Part shown: positions 7,696-16,861 of the stretch, one piece after another
Numbering within the stretch: position 1 is the first letter of the stretch
Layout: every line of letters begins with the position of its first letter
NCBI GenBank assembly: GCA_020161015.1
Contig: JAIUOT010000061.1
Location: 1 to 58,160 of the forward strand
Source: Actinomycetota bacterium
Lineage (GTDB): Bacteria; Actinomycetota; Actinomycetes; Propionibacteriales; Propionibacteriaceae
DNA: 58,160 nucleotides
Direction: 5' to 3'
Position numbers and translations under genes: made by a program
Notes under the pieces: model-generated
What the model was told of the DNA's origin: nothing
Seen by the model: the letters and a program-made list of their open reading frames with translations, nothing else
The model's database searches: none

Positions 7696-9248
7696 ACGCC
7701 GACCCCAACCCGCAAGCGGACCGTCCCGCCCTGGACGGCCTCGCGCTGTTCAGGGTGACCCCGAAGGGCGACCCCGGTGCCGCCCGTCAGGGCCGGGTGC
7801 GTTCGAGCTTCCGGCTCAACCCGGAGTCGGACCGGCCCGAGATCCGGCTGGTGGTGTCCGAGCCTGATCGGTTCGATCCCGTCCCTGAGTCGGCGCTGCC
7901 GCCGACAGTGACGCCGGCGTTCTCGATCGACTGGAAGCTGGTCGCCGCGTTCCGCGGCCAGGCCGCTGAGGCACTCACCCAGCGATTGGGGCAGGCGACA
8001 TCACGGCAGGCCCAGCAGGAACTCGGCCGGGCCATCATCACCGAGCTGCTCGACGCCGCAGCAGACGACCAGGTCACCGCGGGACGCAAAACCTGGACGC
8101 GGGCCGAACAGGAGGCGCTCGCGCAGGCGATCTTCGACTCCCTGTTCCGACTGGGCCGGCTCCAGCCGCTGGTGGACGACGACCGGGTCGAGAACATCAT
8201 CATCCTCGGCCACGACCGGGTCTGGCTGGAACTGATCGACGGCACCCTGGTCTCCGGCCCGGCCGTCGCCGACACCGACGAGGAACTGATCGAGTTCATC
8301 AGCTTCCTCGCCTCCCGGGAAGGCTCGGCCCGGTCGTTCTCCGAGGCCCACCCGTCGCTGGATCTGCGGCTGGCGGACGGCTCACGGTTGTCAGCGACGA
8401 ACTGGGTGACCTCAACACCGTCGATCGTGATCCGCCGGCACCGGCTGGTCGACGTGACCCTGGACGATCTGGTCCGACTCGGCACCCTGAGCCCGGTGAT
8501 GGCGACCTTCCTGAAGGCAGCGGTGAGGGCTGAGCTGTCGATCGTGGTCGCCGGGGCGCAGGGCGCGGGCAAGACCACGCTGTTGCGGGCCCTGTGCAAC
8601 GAGATCGACCCGCTGGAGCAGCTCGCCACGTTCGAGGACCCGGCAGAGCTGTTCCTCGACGAGCTGCGCGGACGGCACGCCGTCGTGCACGCCTTCGAGG
8701 CGCGCCACGGCTCGGGCGAGGTTGGCGCGGACGGCCGGCCGGCGGGTGAGTTCGGCCTGGACATGGCCCTGCCGGTCAGCCAGCGCAAGAACGTGGCGCG
8801 GCAGATCGTCGGCGAGGTCCGGGGCCCGGAGGCGTGGTTGATGATCAAGGCGATGGAGTCCGGCTCGGGCTCCCTGTCCACGACGCACGCAGCCTCGGCC
8901 GCGGATGCGATGGACAAGCTGGTGACCTGCTGCATGGAGGCCGGCCGGCACGTGTCGAGTGAGCTGGCGGCCCGCAAGCTCGGACGGGCGATCGACCTCG
9001 TGGTCCACATTCGGCTCGACAACACCACCGACGCCGACGGCACGAAGCACCGCCGCCGCACCGTGTCGGAGATCGTCGCGGTCGGTCAGGGCGAGGCCGA
9101 GCTCGGCTATGCCCTCACCCAGGTGTTCAGCCCGGTTCCGAACGCGCCCGCGACACCGACCCTGCTGCCCGACCACCTGCGGAGCCTGGCCCGGCACGGC
9201 TTCGACCTAGACGCCTTCCGCGCCCAAGCGACAGGAGCGACACGATGA
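7692..9248 (+). CDS. tadA: TadA/CpaF-type pilus assembly ATPase
   Basis: A 518-residue secretion ATPase of the GspE/VirB11 superfamily that powers Tad pilus extension. The N-terminal domain (VENIIILGHDRVWLELIDG) is followed by Walker A VVAGAQGAGKTTLLRAL near residues 283-299 and an Asp/His-box region (QIVGEVRGPEAWLMIKAME, then GSLSTTHAAS, near 375-405). The GTG start at 7692 overlaps the previous stop and has GGAGGTG upstream. Length and motif order are normal, so the enzyme looks intact. Classification as TadA rather than VirB11 rests on the TadB, TadC, Flp and TadE neighbours. Confidence 0.9.
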   Translation: MNADPNPQADRPALDGLALFRVTPKGDPGAARQGRVRSSFRLNPESDRPEIRLVVSEPDRFDPVPESALPPTVTPAFSIDWKLVAAFRGQAAEALTQRLGQATSRQAQQELGRAIITELLDAAADDQVTAGRKTWTRAEQEALAQAIFDSLFRLGRLQPLVDDDRVENIIILGHDRVWLELIDGTLVSGPAVADTDEELIEFISFLASREGSARSFSEAHPSLDLRLADGSRLSATNWVTSTPSIVIRRHRLVDVTLDDLVRLGTLSPVMATFLKAAVRAELSIVVAGAQGAGKTTLLRALCNEIDPLEQLATFEDPAELFLDELRGRHAVVHAFEARHGSGEVGADGRPAGEFGLDMALPVSQRKNVARQIVGEVRGPEAWLMIKAMESGSGSLSTTHAASAADAMDKLVTCCMEAGRHVSSELAARKLGRAIDLVVHIRLDNTTDADGTKHRRRTVSEIVAVGQGEAELGYALTQVFSPVPNAPATPTLLPDHLRSLARHGFDLDAFRAQATGATR

Positions 9249-10108
9249 CAGCATTGCTCGCTGCACTGGCTGGTGGTCTGATCGCCGCCGGGCTGGTCAT
9301 GCTCGTCCTGTGGTTGTGGCCCGCCGAACCGGATGTCGCCAGACCGCGGCGCAGCCCGGGTCTGCTCGTGCGGTGGCGTCGCATTCCGACCCGCACTCGG
9401 TGGCTCTCGGTTTGCGGTCTTGGCCTGGGGGCGCTGGTCGCACTGTTCACGGGGTGGTGGATCGCGGTCCTCGTGCTCCCGGTCGCGGCCGTCGGGCTCC
9501 CCGTCCTGATCATCGGCACGCCGGAGAAGTCCCGCATCGAACGCATGGAAGCGATGGCGGAGTGGACCCGGGGTCTGGCGGGCGTCCTGAGCGCCGGTGT
9601 CGGACTCGAGCAAGCGCTGGTCGCGATGCTGAAGTCAACCCCGCCCGCGATCAGCAAGGAGGTCAGGACCCTGGTGGGCCGGATGCAGTCCCGCTGGACA
9701 AGCGAGGACGCGCTGCGGACGTTCGCCGACGACCTGGACGACCCGACCGGTGACCTGATCGCCGCCTACCTGATCCTCGGCGCCCGGCGACGCGGCGGCA
9801 GCCTCGCCGCAGTCCTCCAGACCCTGGCGGACTCGGTCGCCGAGGACGTGGCCGCCCGGCGTCAGGTGGAGGCCGAGCGCGCCAAACCGCGCGGTGCCAT
9901 GCGGTGGACGACGATCATCACCGCGGTCGGGTTGACGGCGTTCTCGCTGAGCGGCGCGATGGCGGGCTACTCCAGCCCGGTCGGACAGATCGCGCTGGCG
10001 TGCCTGCTCGGCCTGTACGCGCTGACCCTGCTGTGGATGCAGCGCATGGCGAACCCGCGGCCGCTGCCGAGGGTGATCGGCGCAACCGTGAGGCAGGACC
10101 GGCCATGA
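9245..10108 (+). CDS. tadB: TadB-like type II secretion F-domain protein
   Basis: A 287-residue inner-membrane platform protein. Two N-terminal spans (LLAALAGGLIAAGLVMLVLW; LGLGALVALFTGWWIAVLVL) precede a T2SSF domain (MAEWTRGLAGVLSAGVGLEQ...) and two C-terminal spans (TIITAVGLTAFSLSGAMAGY). TadB and TadC form the platform driven by TadA. Start and stop overlap the neighbouring genes by 4 bp each, so the operon is tightly coupled. Confidence 0.85.
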   Translation: MTALLAALAGGLIAAGLVMLVLWLWPAEPDVARPRRSPGLLVRWRRIPTRTRWLSVCGLGLGALVALFTGWWIAVLVLPVAAVGLPVLIIGTPEKSRIERMEAMAEWTRGLAGVLSAGVGLEQALVAMLKSTPPAISKEVRTLVGRMQSRWTSEDALRTFADDLDDPTGDLIAAYLILGARRRGGSLAAVLQTLADSVAEDVAARRQVEAERAKPRGAMRWTTIITAVGLTAFSLSGAMAGYSSPVGQIALACLLGLYALTLLWMQRMANPRPLPRVIGATVRQDRP

Positions 10109-10998
10109 CCGGGGTCTGGATCGCCGCCATCGCCGGAGCCCTCGTGGCAGCCGGGCTGGTCGGCATCGTCTGGTACCTGTCCCCCGCCCAGGTCGACATG
10201 ATCGACGGCCTGGACCGGATCGCCACCCCGCGCCGTCCCCAGCAGCTGGCCGAGACGCCGACGACCAGCACCGAGCGAGTCGGCAACTGGACCCTGCGCC
10301 ACCTCCCAGCCGAGCTGTGGAGGATGGCGCCGCTGCGCGATTTGGAGATCCTGCGTAAGCCGGTCAGCGAGTTCTACGGCGAGAAGGCACTGGTCGCGCT
10401 CATCGGCCTCGTCACCGTCCCCGCCTTGGCGTGGGTGCTCAGCTTCGCCGGTCTCCGCCTGCCGATCCCGATCCCGGTCGGTGCCACCCTCGCGATCGCG
10501 GCAGGGCTGTGGTTCCTGCCCGACCTCGACGTCCGCCACCGCGCCGCCGAGGCCAGAGCCGAGTTCAGCCGGGCGCTGGGTGCCTACATCGAACTGGTCG
10601 CGATGGAACGCCAGTCCGGCTCAGGCGCTCGCCAGGCACTCGAGATCGCCGCCACCGTCGGCGACTCGTGGGTGTTCACCCGCATCAGCCAGGAACTGGC
10701 CCGGTCCGGCTGGGCCGGCCAAACCCCCTGGGAAGCCCTCCACAACCTCGGCGACCAACTCGGCCTGCCCGCCCTCGGCGACCTCTCCGACATCATGCGC
10801 CTCGGCGGCGAGGAAGGCGCCCAGGTCGTCACCACGCTGCGCGCCCGCGCCGGAGCGATCCGCACCCAGATGCGCACCGACGCCGTCGCCCACGCCAACA
10901 ACACCGCCGAACGCCTCACCCTGCCAGGCATGGTCATGGCCGCCCTGTTCACCGTGATCCTCGTGGCGCCAGGACTGGCCGCCATGTTCGTCGGATAA
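10105..10998 (+). CDS. tadC: TadC-like type II secretion F-domain protein
   Basis: A 297-residue membrane protein, the second platform subunit. An N-terminal span (VWIAAIAGALVAAGLVGIVWYL), a central pair of spans near residues 95-130 and a T2SSF domain (ALGAYIELVAMERQSGSGAR) are visible, with a C-terminal span ending LAAMFVG. The start ATG at 10105 overlaps the tadB stop by 4 bp; upstream in-frame sequence is a tadB shadow. Together with tadA and tadB it gives a complete motor-platform set. Confidence 0.85.
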   Translation: MTGVWIAAIAGALVAAGLVGIVWYLSPAQVDMIDGLDRIATPRRPQQLAETPTTSTERVGNWTLRHLPAELWRMAPLRDLEILRKPVSEFYGEKALVALIGLVTVPALAWVLSFAGLRLPIPIPVGATLAIAAGLWFLPDLDVRHRAAEARAEFSRALGAYIELVAMERQSGSGARQALEIAATVGDSWVFTRISQELARSGWAGQTPWEALHNLGDQLGLPALGDLSDIMRLGGEEGAQVVTTLRARAGAIRTQMRTDAVAHANNTAERLTLPGMVMAALFTVILVAPGLAAMFVG

Positions 10999-11020
10999 CC
11001 CCACCGAAAGGAACCCCGAA

Positions 11021-11215
11021 ATGAAGCACCTCATCGCACTCCAGCTGGCCGGCCAGCAACTGCTGGCCCGCGCCACCCAGCCACGCCCCCGGGACGAGCG
11101 CGGCGCCACGACGGTCGAGTACGTGCTGTGGACAGCGTTCGCCGTCCTCATCGTCGGCATCGCGATCGCCGTGATCACCGGCTACGTCCAGGCCCAACTC
11201 GCCAAGATCACCTAA
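11021..11215 (+). CDS. flp: Flp-type class III prepilin
   Basis: A 64-residue prepilin. After a 28-residue leader comes ERGATTVEYVLWTAFAVLI: the glycine-alanine processing site followed by the conserved T-V-E-Y and a hydrophobic stem, as in Flp pilins. It has an AAAGGAA ribosome site 9 nt upstream and a 22-bp gap after tadC. It would be the major pilus subunit. No dedicated prepilin peptidase (TadV/CpaA) was found in the window, so a host enzyme may process it. Confidence 0.85.
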   Translation: MKHLIALQLAGQQLLARATQPRPRDERGATTVEYVLWTAFAVLIVGIAIAVITGYVQAQLAKIT

Positions 11216-11220
11216 CCCGG

Positions 11221-11595
11221 ATGCAGCCAGGAGGCCGCGAGCGGGGCGCAGTCACCGTCGAAATGGTGGTGCTGATGCCGGTACTGCTCGCCACGCTGTT
11301 CGGCGGCATCCAGGCAGGTGTGGTGTTCCACGCCCGCCACATCGCGATCGCCGCCGCCCAGGAGGGTGCACGGACGGCCGCCGCCTACCAGGCGAGCCTG
11401 CCCGACGGGATCAGCGCAGCCACCACCCTCGCCAGCGATTGGGGAGGCCAGAACCTGGCCGGCATCCACGTCACCGGACACCGCACCACCACGCGGGTCG
11501 AGATTACCGTCCAAGCCGCCGCGGTCAGCCTGTTGCCGGGGATCTCCTGGCCAATCGAACAGTCCGCGACCCTGCCCGTCGAAAGGCTCGAGTGA
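11221..11595 (+). CDS. TadE-like pseudopilin 1
   Basis: A 124-residue protein starting MQPGGRERGAVTVEMVVLMP, the TadE prepilin-like signature (RGAVTVE) followed by a hydrophobic stem (VLLATLFGGIQAGVVF) and a small extracytoplasmic domain. TadE proteins are minor pseudopilins of Tad pili. The ATG at 11221 lies 5 bp after the Flp stop; longer in-frame readings overlap flp and are rejected. Confidence 0.8.
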   Translation: MQPGGRERGAVTVEMVVLMPVLLATLFGGIQAGVVFHARHIAIAAAQEGARTAAAYQASLPDGISAATTLASDWGGQNLAGIHVTGHRTTTRVEITVQAAAVSLLPGISWPIEQSATLPVERLE

Positions 11596-12023
11596 ACACC
11601 AAACAGCACACCGAATGGGGCTCCGCCACGGTCGAGGCCGTCGTCGGCGTGCCCGTGTTCATCCTGCTCATCCTGCTGGCGATCATGGGTGGCCGGGTGA
11701 CGCTCGCCAAGCAGGCCGTCGACGCTGCCGCAGCTGACGCAGCCCGCGTCGCATCGCTGTCCCGCGACGCCACGAAGGCCAGCAGCAACGCCATCAAGGT
11801 GGCCGAGGCCAGCCTTGCCAACCAGGGCATCAACTGCCTCGACACCAGCGTGACCATCGACACCGCCGCGTTGCGCCGGCCCGCCGGAACCCCCGGCTCA
11901 GTCACCGCAACACTGACCTGCGTCATCGACCTGACAGACCTCGGACTGGCCGCGGCATCCCGCACGATCACCAGTTCTGTCACGTCGCCGGTCGACACGT
12001 ACGTCGAACGGAGCGCGCCGTGA
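11592..12023 (+). CDS. TadE-like pseudopilin 2
   Basis: A 143-residue protein beginning VNTKQHTEWGSATVEAVVGV, again with a G-x-A-T-V-E pseudopilin motif, hydrophobic helix (VPVFILLILLAIMGG) and a domain with two cysteines (NCLD, LTCVI) that could form a disulphide. The GTG start overlaps the previous stop by 4 bp (GTGA). Confidence 0.78.
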   Translation: MNTKQHTEWGSATVEAVVGVPVFILLILLAIMGGRVTLAKQAVDAAAADAARVASLSRDATKASSNAIKVAEASLANQGINCLDTSVTIDTAALRRPAGTPGSVTATLTCVIDLTDLGLAAASRTITSSVTSPVDTYVERSAP

Positions 12024-12439
12024 GACGTCGCCACAATGAGCGGGGTGCGGTCACCGTGTGGCTGGCCGGGGCCAGCGTGCTCATGGTCAGCGTCATCGGA
12101 ATCACCGTCGACCTCGGCGGCCAGATCCACGCCAAGGAGCGCGCCCACACCATCGCAGCCCAAGCCGCCCGCACCGGCGCCGAGCAGATCACCGCCGACG
12201 CCATGCTCGGCGCGAAACCCAAGCTCGACGTCCGCGACGCCCGCACAGCCGCCAGTTCGTACCTCCGCGCAGCCGGGGTGGAGGGAAAAGTCTCGATCAG
12301 CGGCGGCGTCCGTGTCACCGTCACCGTGACCGACACCTACCAGCCAATCTTCCTCGGCTCCATCGGCGTCGGCCCACTCACCGTGTCGGCCAGCTCGACC
12401 GCCGAACTCACACGAGCGCTGGACGGGAGCGAACGATGA
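12020..12439 (+). CDS. TadG-like pseudopilin (Rv3660c-type)
   Basis: A 139-residue protein starting VRRRHNERGAVTVWLAGASV, with the RGAVTVW signature and membrane span LMVSVIGITVDLGGQ typical of TadG/helicase-secretion neighbourhood family proteins. The GTG at 12020 overlaps the upstream stop. It completes a set of one pilin and three pseudopilins. Confidence 0.75.
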   Translation: MRRRHNERGAVTVWLAGASVLMVSVIGITVDLGGQIHAKERAHTIAAQAARTGAEQITADAMLGAKPKLDVRDARTAASSYLRAAGVEGKVSISGGVRVTVTVTDTYQPIFLGSIGVGPLTVSASSTAELTRALDGSER

Positions 12440-15400
12440 CCACCCTCCGCAGCCGACTCGCCGGCCTGGCCGCCAGCATCGTCCTCGCCGCCATCGTCGT
12501 GGCCCTGCCCCTCCTCCTGATCGCCACCCGACCCACCTACCTGCCACCCCTCGGCAGCTGGGACGACCTCGTCAGGTTCCTCACCAGCCCCGACGACGGC
12601 ACCCCCGCCTGGCTCGCGATCTGGGGCCTCGCCTGCATCGTGTGGGTAGTGCTCGCGGGCCTGATCGTCACCGAGGTCGTAGCAGCGATCCGCGGCATCC
12701 GGCCACCCCGGATCAATGCCGTCAGCTGGCCCCAGCACCTCATCCGCGACCTCGTCGCCACCGCCGCACTGCTGTTCGTCGCCACTCCGACACTCACTGC
12801 GCTACCCGCTCCCGTCGCCGCGGCCCAGCCAGTCCCGACCACCCCCGACCACGACCCCGCCGACTCGCCGGGCAAACGGGCCGTGTCCCGTCCCGCGACC
12901 ATCGACTACGTCGTACAGCCGGGCGACTCGCTCTGGCGGATCGCCGAACGACACCTCGGCGACGGCAACCGCTACCCCGAAGTCGTCGACCTCAACACCA
13001 AGCTCCTCAAACGTGGCCCCGACTTCATCCGACAAGGATGGACCCTCAGACTCCCCGCCCCAGCGCCCGCACCGGAGGGCTACGACACCTACACCGTCCG
13101 CAAAGGCGACACCCTCTCCGAGATTGCCCACGAAGAACTCGGCGACGCCCACGCCTGGCCCAAGATCGCCGACGCCTCCCGCAGCATCGTCCAGCCCGAC
13201 GGCCGTCGCCTGACCGATCCCGACGAGATCGACATCGGCTGGAAGCTCCACATCCCCACCCGCGCCATCCCGACCACCGACCACCCGGAGCCAGGGCCGA
13301 TCGAACCGGCGCCAGCGCTGCCGCCTGCCGTCACGCCAACCGGCATCCCGCCCGCACCCTCGCCGACGTTGAGCCCGTCGGCGAGGGTGCCTTCGGCCAG
13401 CGCCATTGCACCGTCCGAAGCACCCGAACAGTCCGCTGACGATGCTGAGATCGAGGACGACGCCGGGGCCGAGGACGCCCAACCCGGCTGGATGCTGCTC
13501 GGCATCACCGGCCCGGGGCTGGTCCTCGCGGGAGCCCTCTGGTGGTCCCTGCGACGCCGACGCAGGAACCAACTCCGCCACCGTCGCCCCGGACGCCGCC
13601 CGTCCACCCCCGAGCCGGAGCTCGTCCCGGTCGAGCGCAGCATCCACCTCGCCGCCACGACCGGCGCCGACGACCTCGTCCAGCACCTCGACGCCGCACT
13701 CAAGGCTCTCGCCACGCAACTCGGGTTCGACGGCCACCCGATGCCCCAGCTGGCTGCCGTCCAGCTCAACGGCGACGGCATCACCCTCCACCTGATCGAA
13801 CCCGTCGACCAACTGCCACCACCTTGGTCCGGCGAGGGCAGCGACTGGCTCCTGGCACCGGCACACTTCGCCCAGTTCGGACACACGGAACAGGCCGCGC
13901 CCTACCCGCTGATCGTCACCGTGGGCGCTGACGGCGACGGCGGCGTCTGGCTGATCAACGCCGAACAGTTCGGCACAGTCACTCTCGGCGGCGACCCCGA
14001 CTACGTCGCCGACCTCGCCCGCGCTCTCACCGCGGAACTGGCAGTGACCCCTTGGGCTGAGGACGCCCGGGTCGAGTGCATCGGCGTTGCCGGCGAGGTC
14101 CGTCCCATGAACCCAGCCCGCATCCGGCATCACGACGAACCCGCCCATGTCGTCGACCTCGTGACGGGCGCAATCGCGCACGCCCAACGGCTCGGAGCGA
14201 CCAACGCGCCCGACACTCCGACCGCCCGCGCCACCGACGCCGACCTCGACACTTGGCCCGCCCACCTGCTCGTCATCTCCGGCGACCACACAGGGCTCGC
14301 CGGACCACTCCGCAGAATCGTCACGGAGCAGACCGGACACACCGGTACCGCCGTGATCCTCGTCGGAGCCGACCCAGGCGACAACAGCCATCTCCACCTC
14401 AACCTCACCGGCAGCGGGCTATTGTCCATCCCCGAACTCGGCCTCGACCTGATCCCGGTCGGCATCACCAGCGACGAGACGGCAGGCTTCGCCCGACTCC
14501 TCGTCCAGGCCAACACCCTCGCCGACGCACCCATCCCGGCGAGCACCCATGCCGAGCAGGGCTGGGAGTCCCTCGCCGACCAGGCCGGTGCCATCCGCGA
14601 AGACCTCACTGTCCCGCGGGACACCCCGGACAACCTCGACGAGCCAGCCACAAGCCTCCTGCCCGAACCCGACGAGGACTACCTCGACACCGCAGCAACC
14701 ACTGCCGACGACCTCGCCCGGCTCGCACCCAAGGTTCCCATCGAGACCTCCGCGGCGATCGCGGCCGCAGACCCGAGCTTGGATGCCGACCTGGCCGATT
14801 GGCACGACCCCGCCTGCGTTCGTCCGAAGCTGCGGATCCTTGGCCCGGTCGCCGTCGAACTCGCCGACGGTGGAGAGCCCGCGGTCGTGGGCGCCAGCAA
14901 GGGCAGCTTCGTCGAACTGCTCGCCTTCCTCGCCACCCGCACCCGCGGAGCGACGACCCAACAGGTCGCCGACGCCCTCCGCATCGATCCCTCCCGCGTC
15001 CGCAACACGGTCAACCGGCTCCGCGACTGGCTCGGCGACGACCGTGACACCAAGCAGCCCTACGTGCCCCTGATGAGCCGGACCCACGCCACCAGGGCCT
15101 CCGGAGTTCGCGCCTACGAGTTGCAGGGCGTCCTGGTCGACGCCGACCTGTTCCGCAGGCTCCGGCTCCGCGGCCAGGCCAAGGGTCCTGGCGGCCTCGA
15201 CGACCTGCGGGCCGCCCTCTCACTCGTCACAGGGGAGCCCCTCACCGGCTTCAAGGACAACCGCGGCAACTGGGTCTACGACGGCGACCGCGTCGACCAG
15301 CAACTCGTCGTCGCGATCGCCGACGTCGCCCACATCGTCGCCACCGCGGAACACCAAGCCGGTAATCACACCGCGGCCCGCGACGCTGCCCTCGCCGCGA

Positions 15401-15576
15401 TCAAGGCCGACCCCTACGGCGAGACCGCCAGACTCGACTACCAGGCCGCGGGCGGACGCGACCTCGGCGAACTGCCCAACCTGCCGGAATCGCCGTTTCC
15501 CGACGACGAGGACTGGCCCGAACGCACCCGCGACATCGCCACCCGCGCTGCCCGAGAGAAGGCGCCAAGCACATGA
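12436..15576 (+). CDS. Giant membrane protein: two LysM domains plus BTAD-type domain
   Basis: A 1046-residue protein. Spans at residues 10-30, about 58-78 and 102-125 are followed by LysM 1 (YVVQPGDSLWRIAERHLGDG, about 155-207) and LysM 2 (YTVRKGDTLSEIAHEELGDA, about 216-272). After a Pro-rich linker another span (LLGITGPGLVLAGALWWSL, about 354-372) precedes a long region ending in a SARP/BTAD-like C-terminus (LRILGPVAVELADGGEPAVV near 797, HTH-like QQVADALRIDPSRVRNTVNR near 845). This joins peptidoglycan binding outside to a regulator- or scaffold-like domain inside. Similar LysM-BTAD proteins accompany actinobacterial Tad clusters. The ATG at 12436 overlaps the previous stop; the longer frame upstream is rejected. 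Confidence 0.8.
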   Translation: MTTLRSRLAGLAASIVLAAIVVALPLLLIATRPTYLPPLGSWDDLVRFLTSPDDGTPAWLAIWGLACIVWVVLAGLIVTEVVAAIRGIRPPRINAVSWPQHLIRDLVATAALLFVATPTLTALPAPVAAAQPVPTTPDHDPADSPGKRAVSRPATIDYVVQPGDSLWRIAERHLGDGNRYPEVVDLNTKLLKRGPDFIRQGWTLRLPAPAPAPEGYDTYTVRKGDTLSEIAHEELGDAHAWPKIADASRSIVQPDGRRLTDPDEIDIGWKLHIPTRAIPTTDHPEPGPIEPAPALPPAVTPTGIPPAPSPTLSPSARVPSASAIAPSEAPEQSADDAEIEDDAGAEDAQPGWMLLGITGPGLVLAGALWWSLRRRRRNQLRHRRPGRRPSTPEPELVPVERSIHLAATTGADDLVQHLDAALKALATQLGFDGHPMPQLAAVQLNGDGITLHLIEPVDQLPPPWSGEGSDWLLAPAHFAQFGHTEQAAPYPLIVTVGADGDGGVWLINAEQFGTVTLGGDPDYVADLARALTAELAVTPWAEDARVECIGVAGEVRPMNPARIRHHDEPAHVVDLVTGAIAHAQRLGATNAPDTPTARATDADLDTWPAHLLVISGDHTGLAGPLRRIVTEQTGHTGTAVILVGADPGDNSHLHLNLTGSGLLSIPELGLDLIPVGITSDETAGFARLLVQANTLADAPIPASTHAEQGWESLADQAGAIREDLTVPRDTPDNLDEPATSLLPEPDEDYLDTAATTADDLARLAPKVPIETSAAIAAADPSLDADLADWHDPACVRPKLRILGPVAVELADGGEPAVVGASKGSFVELLAFLATRTRGATTQQVADALRIDPSRVRNTVNRLRDWLGDDRDTKQPYVPLMSRTHATRASGVRAYELQGVLVDADLFRRLRLRGQAKGPGGLDDLRAALSLVTGEPLTGFKDNRGNWVYDGDRVDQQLVVAIADVAHIVATAEHQAGNHTAARDAALAAIKADPYGETARLDYQAAGGRDLGELPNLPESPFPDDEDWPERTRDIATRAAREKAPST

Positions 15577-15839
15577 CGCAGCACGCCGACGACCCGGTGC
15601 GACTCTCAGTCTTTGATGTCGCCGCCCAGCCGCCAGAGATGCTCTTCCAGGCCGACTGCACGACCGGCACGATCGAGGCAGTCGCCAAGCAATGGGTACG
15701 TGGCTGGGAGGCCGAGCGGCTACCGCGGCTGGAACCGGCGATCCGCCAAGTCCTCGGCTGCGGCCGGCCAGACGCAGGGTTTGCCGTCCTCATCAACAAG
15801 CCGAACATGCTCGCGTTCTACGCAAAATGGGACGACTGA
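15573..15839 (+). CDS. Small protein of unknown function, end of Tad operon
   Basis: An 88-residue soluble acidic protein (VRLSVFDVAAQPPEMLFQAD...) with no motif I recognise. Its ATG overlaps the stop of the LysM/BTAD gene by 4 bp, so it is co-translated and probably belongs to the pilus module. It faces a convergent gene 51 bp downstream. Confidence 0.65.
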   Translation: MTQHADDPVRLSVFDVAAQPPEMLFQADCTTGTIEAVAKQWVRGWEAERLPRLEPAIRQVLGCGRPDAGFAVLINKPNMLAFYAKWDD

Positions 15840-15890
15840 CGAGTTCCCTGCTGTACGGCTCACTCCCGCATCGCACGGAGGCGAGTTGCG

Positions 15891-16778
15891 TCAGACGTCG
15901 TTGGCGGTCATCACGAACTCGGCGAACGCCGGGCCGGGCAGGACGGCGATCGTGGGTTCGTCGTCCACAAGCATCGACTGGCGTGCCAGGTACTCCACTC
16001 GCCCGTCCGGTGCCCAGTAGAAGGTCGTGTCACTCAGCAGCCCGCCGGGATGCTCGAACTCATCGTCCTTGACCAGAGAGTCGACCTGCTGAGCAAGCGC
16101 CATCACCGGCCCCATCCATTCGATGCCCGAGCCCTTGATGATCGTGTAGAGGACGAGCGACCGGTTCAGAGGTGCGAAGGCAACTCCTAGCGGTGCCGGG
16201 CCGATGGTGTCGAGCAGGGCTGGGATGTTCGCAACCTTCGAGGCGATGAAGAACGAGTCGCCTGTGATCCCGTGGACGTCGCCATCGAGGTCGAAGACCT
16301 CGTCGATGGGCTCGGCATCGGTGTTCGCCTGGCCAAGTTGGTACAGCTCATAGATGTCGATTGGCGACGTCACCAGTGACTTGTCGGTGTGCATCTGCAC
16401 GCTGGTGGCACCGTCGACGGCCAACGCGACGACCAGGTTGTCTGTGAACTCCCGGGCATAGGTCCGATCGTCGTCGGGAAGCACGAGGCGAGTGCGGATC
16501 GAGGCCCGCAGCTCCTCCTGGGTGGGTTCGCGAAGGTTCTCGGCACGCATCACGAGGTACTGCCCCACCCAACCGGTGACGACGTCGTGCCACTCTGGGC
16601 CTGCCCTGCGAGCGGACTCAGTCACGTTGTCGAGGTAGATGTCTATGCCGCTCGCCGTGTCGTGGAGGCCGTATCCGGTGTCGGTCTGAAACACCTCGAC
16701 CGTGATGCCCTCCTGCTCGATCGTCCTACCAACGACGGCGAGAACCATCTCTTCGAAGCCGACTTCTTGCGGTGTCAT
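15891..16778 (-). CDS. Uncharacterised 295-residue protein
   Basis: I do not recognise this family. The N-terminal half (MTPQEVGFEEMVLAVVGRTI... VEVFQTDTGYGLHDTASGID) resembles the DUF1444-like layout of bacterial proteins with alternating strands and helices. No membrane span or catalytic motif is evident. The ATG at 16778 has GGAAGGGAACAGG upstream; the longer frame to 16985 runs through a neighbouring gene. It lies alone, converging on the Tad operon, and lacks the backbone motif, so it may be cargo. Confidence 0.65.
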   Translation of the reverse strand: MTPQEVGFEEMVLAVVGRTIEQEGITVEVFQTDTGYGLHDTASGIDIYLDNVTESARRAGPEWHDVVTGWVGQYLVMRAENLREPTQEELRASIRTRLVLPDDDRTYAREFTDNLVVALAVDGATSVQMHTDKSLVTSPIDIYELYQLGQANTDAEPIDEVFDLDGDVHGITGDSFFIASKVANIPALLDTIGPAPLGVAFAPLNRSLVLYTIIKGSGIEWMGPVMALAQQVDSLVKDDEFEHPGGLLSDTTFYWAPDGRVEYLARQSMLVDDEPTIAVLPGPAFAEFVMTANDV

Positions 16779-16861
16779 GGCCGACCTGTTCCCTTCCGCG
16801 CGGCGACGGGCACGAGTATCGCGGCCGCTACCGACAGACTCGTGCGGCCAGGCCGTGGTGG

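Noticed and set aside
12802-14397. A 531-codon open frame on the minus strand
   Set aside because: Antisense shadow of the LysM/BTAD gene; low-complexity translation with no recognisable family.
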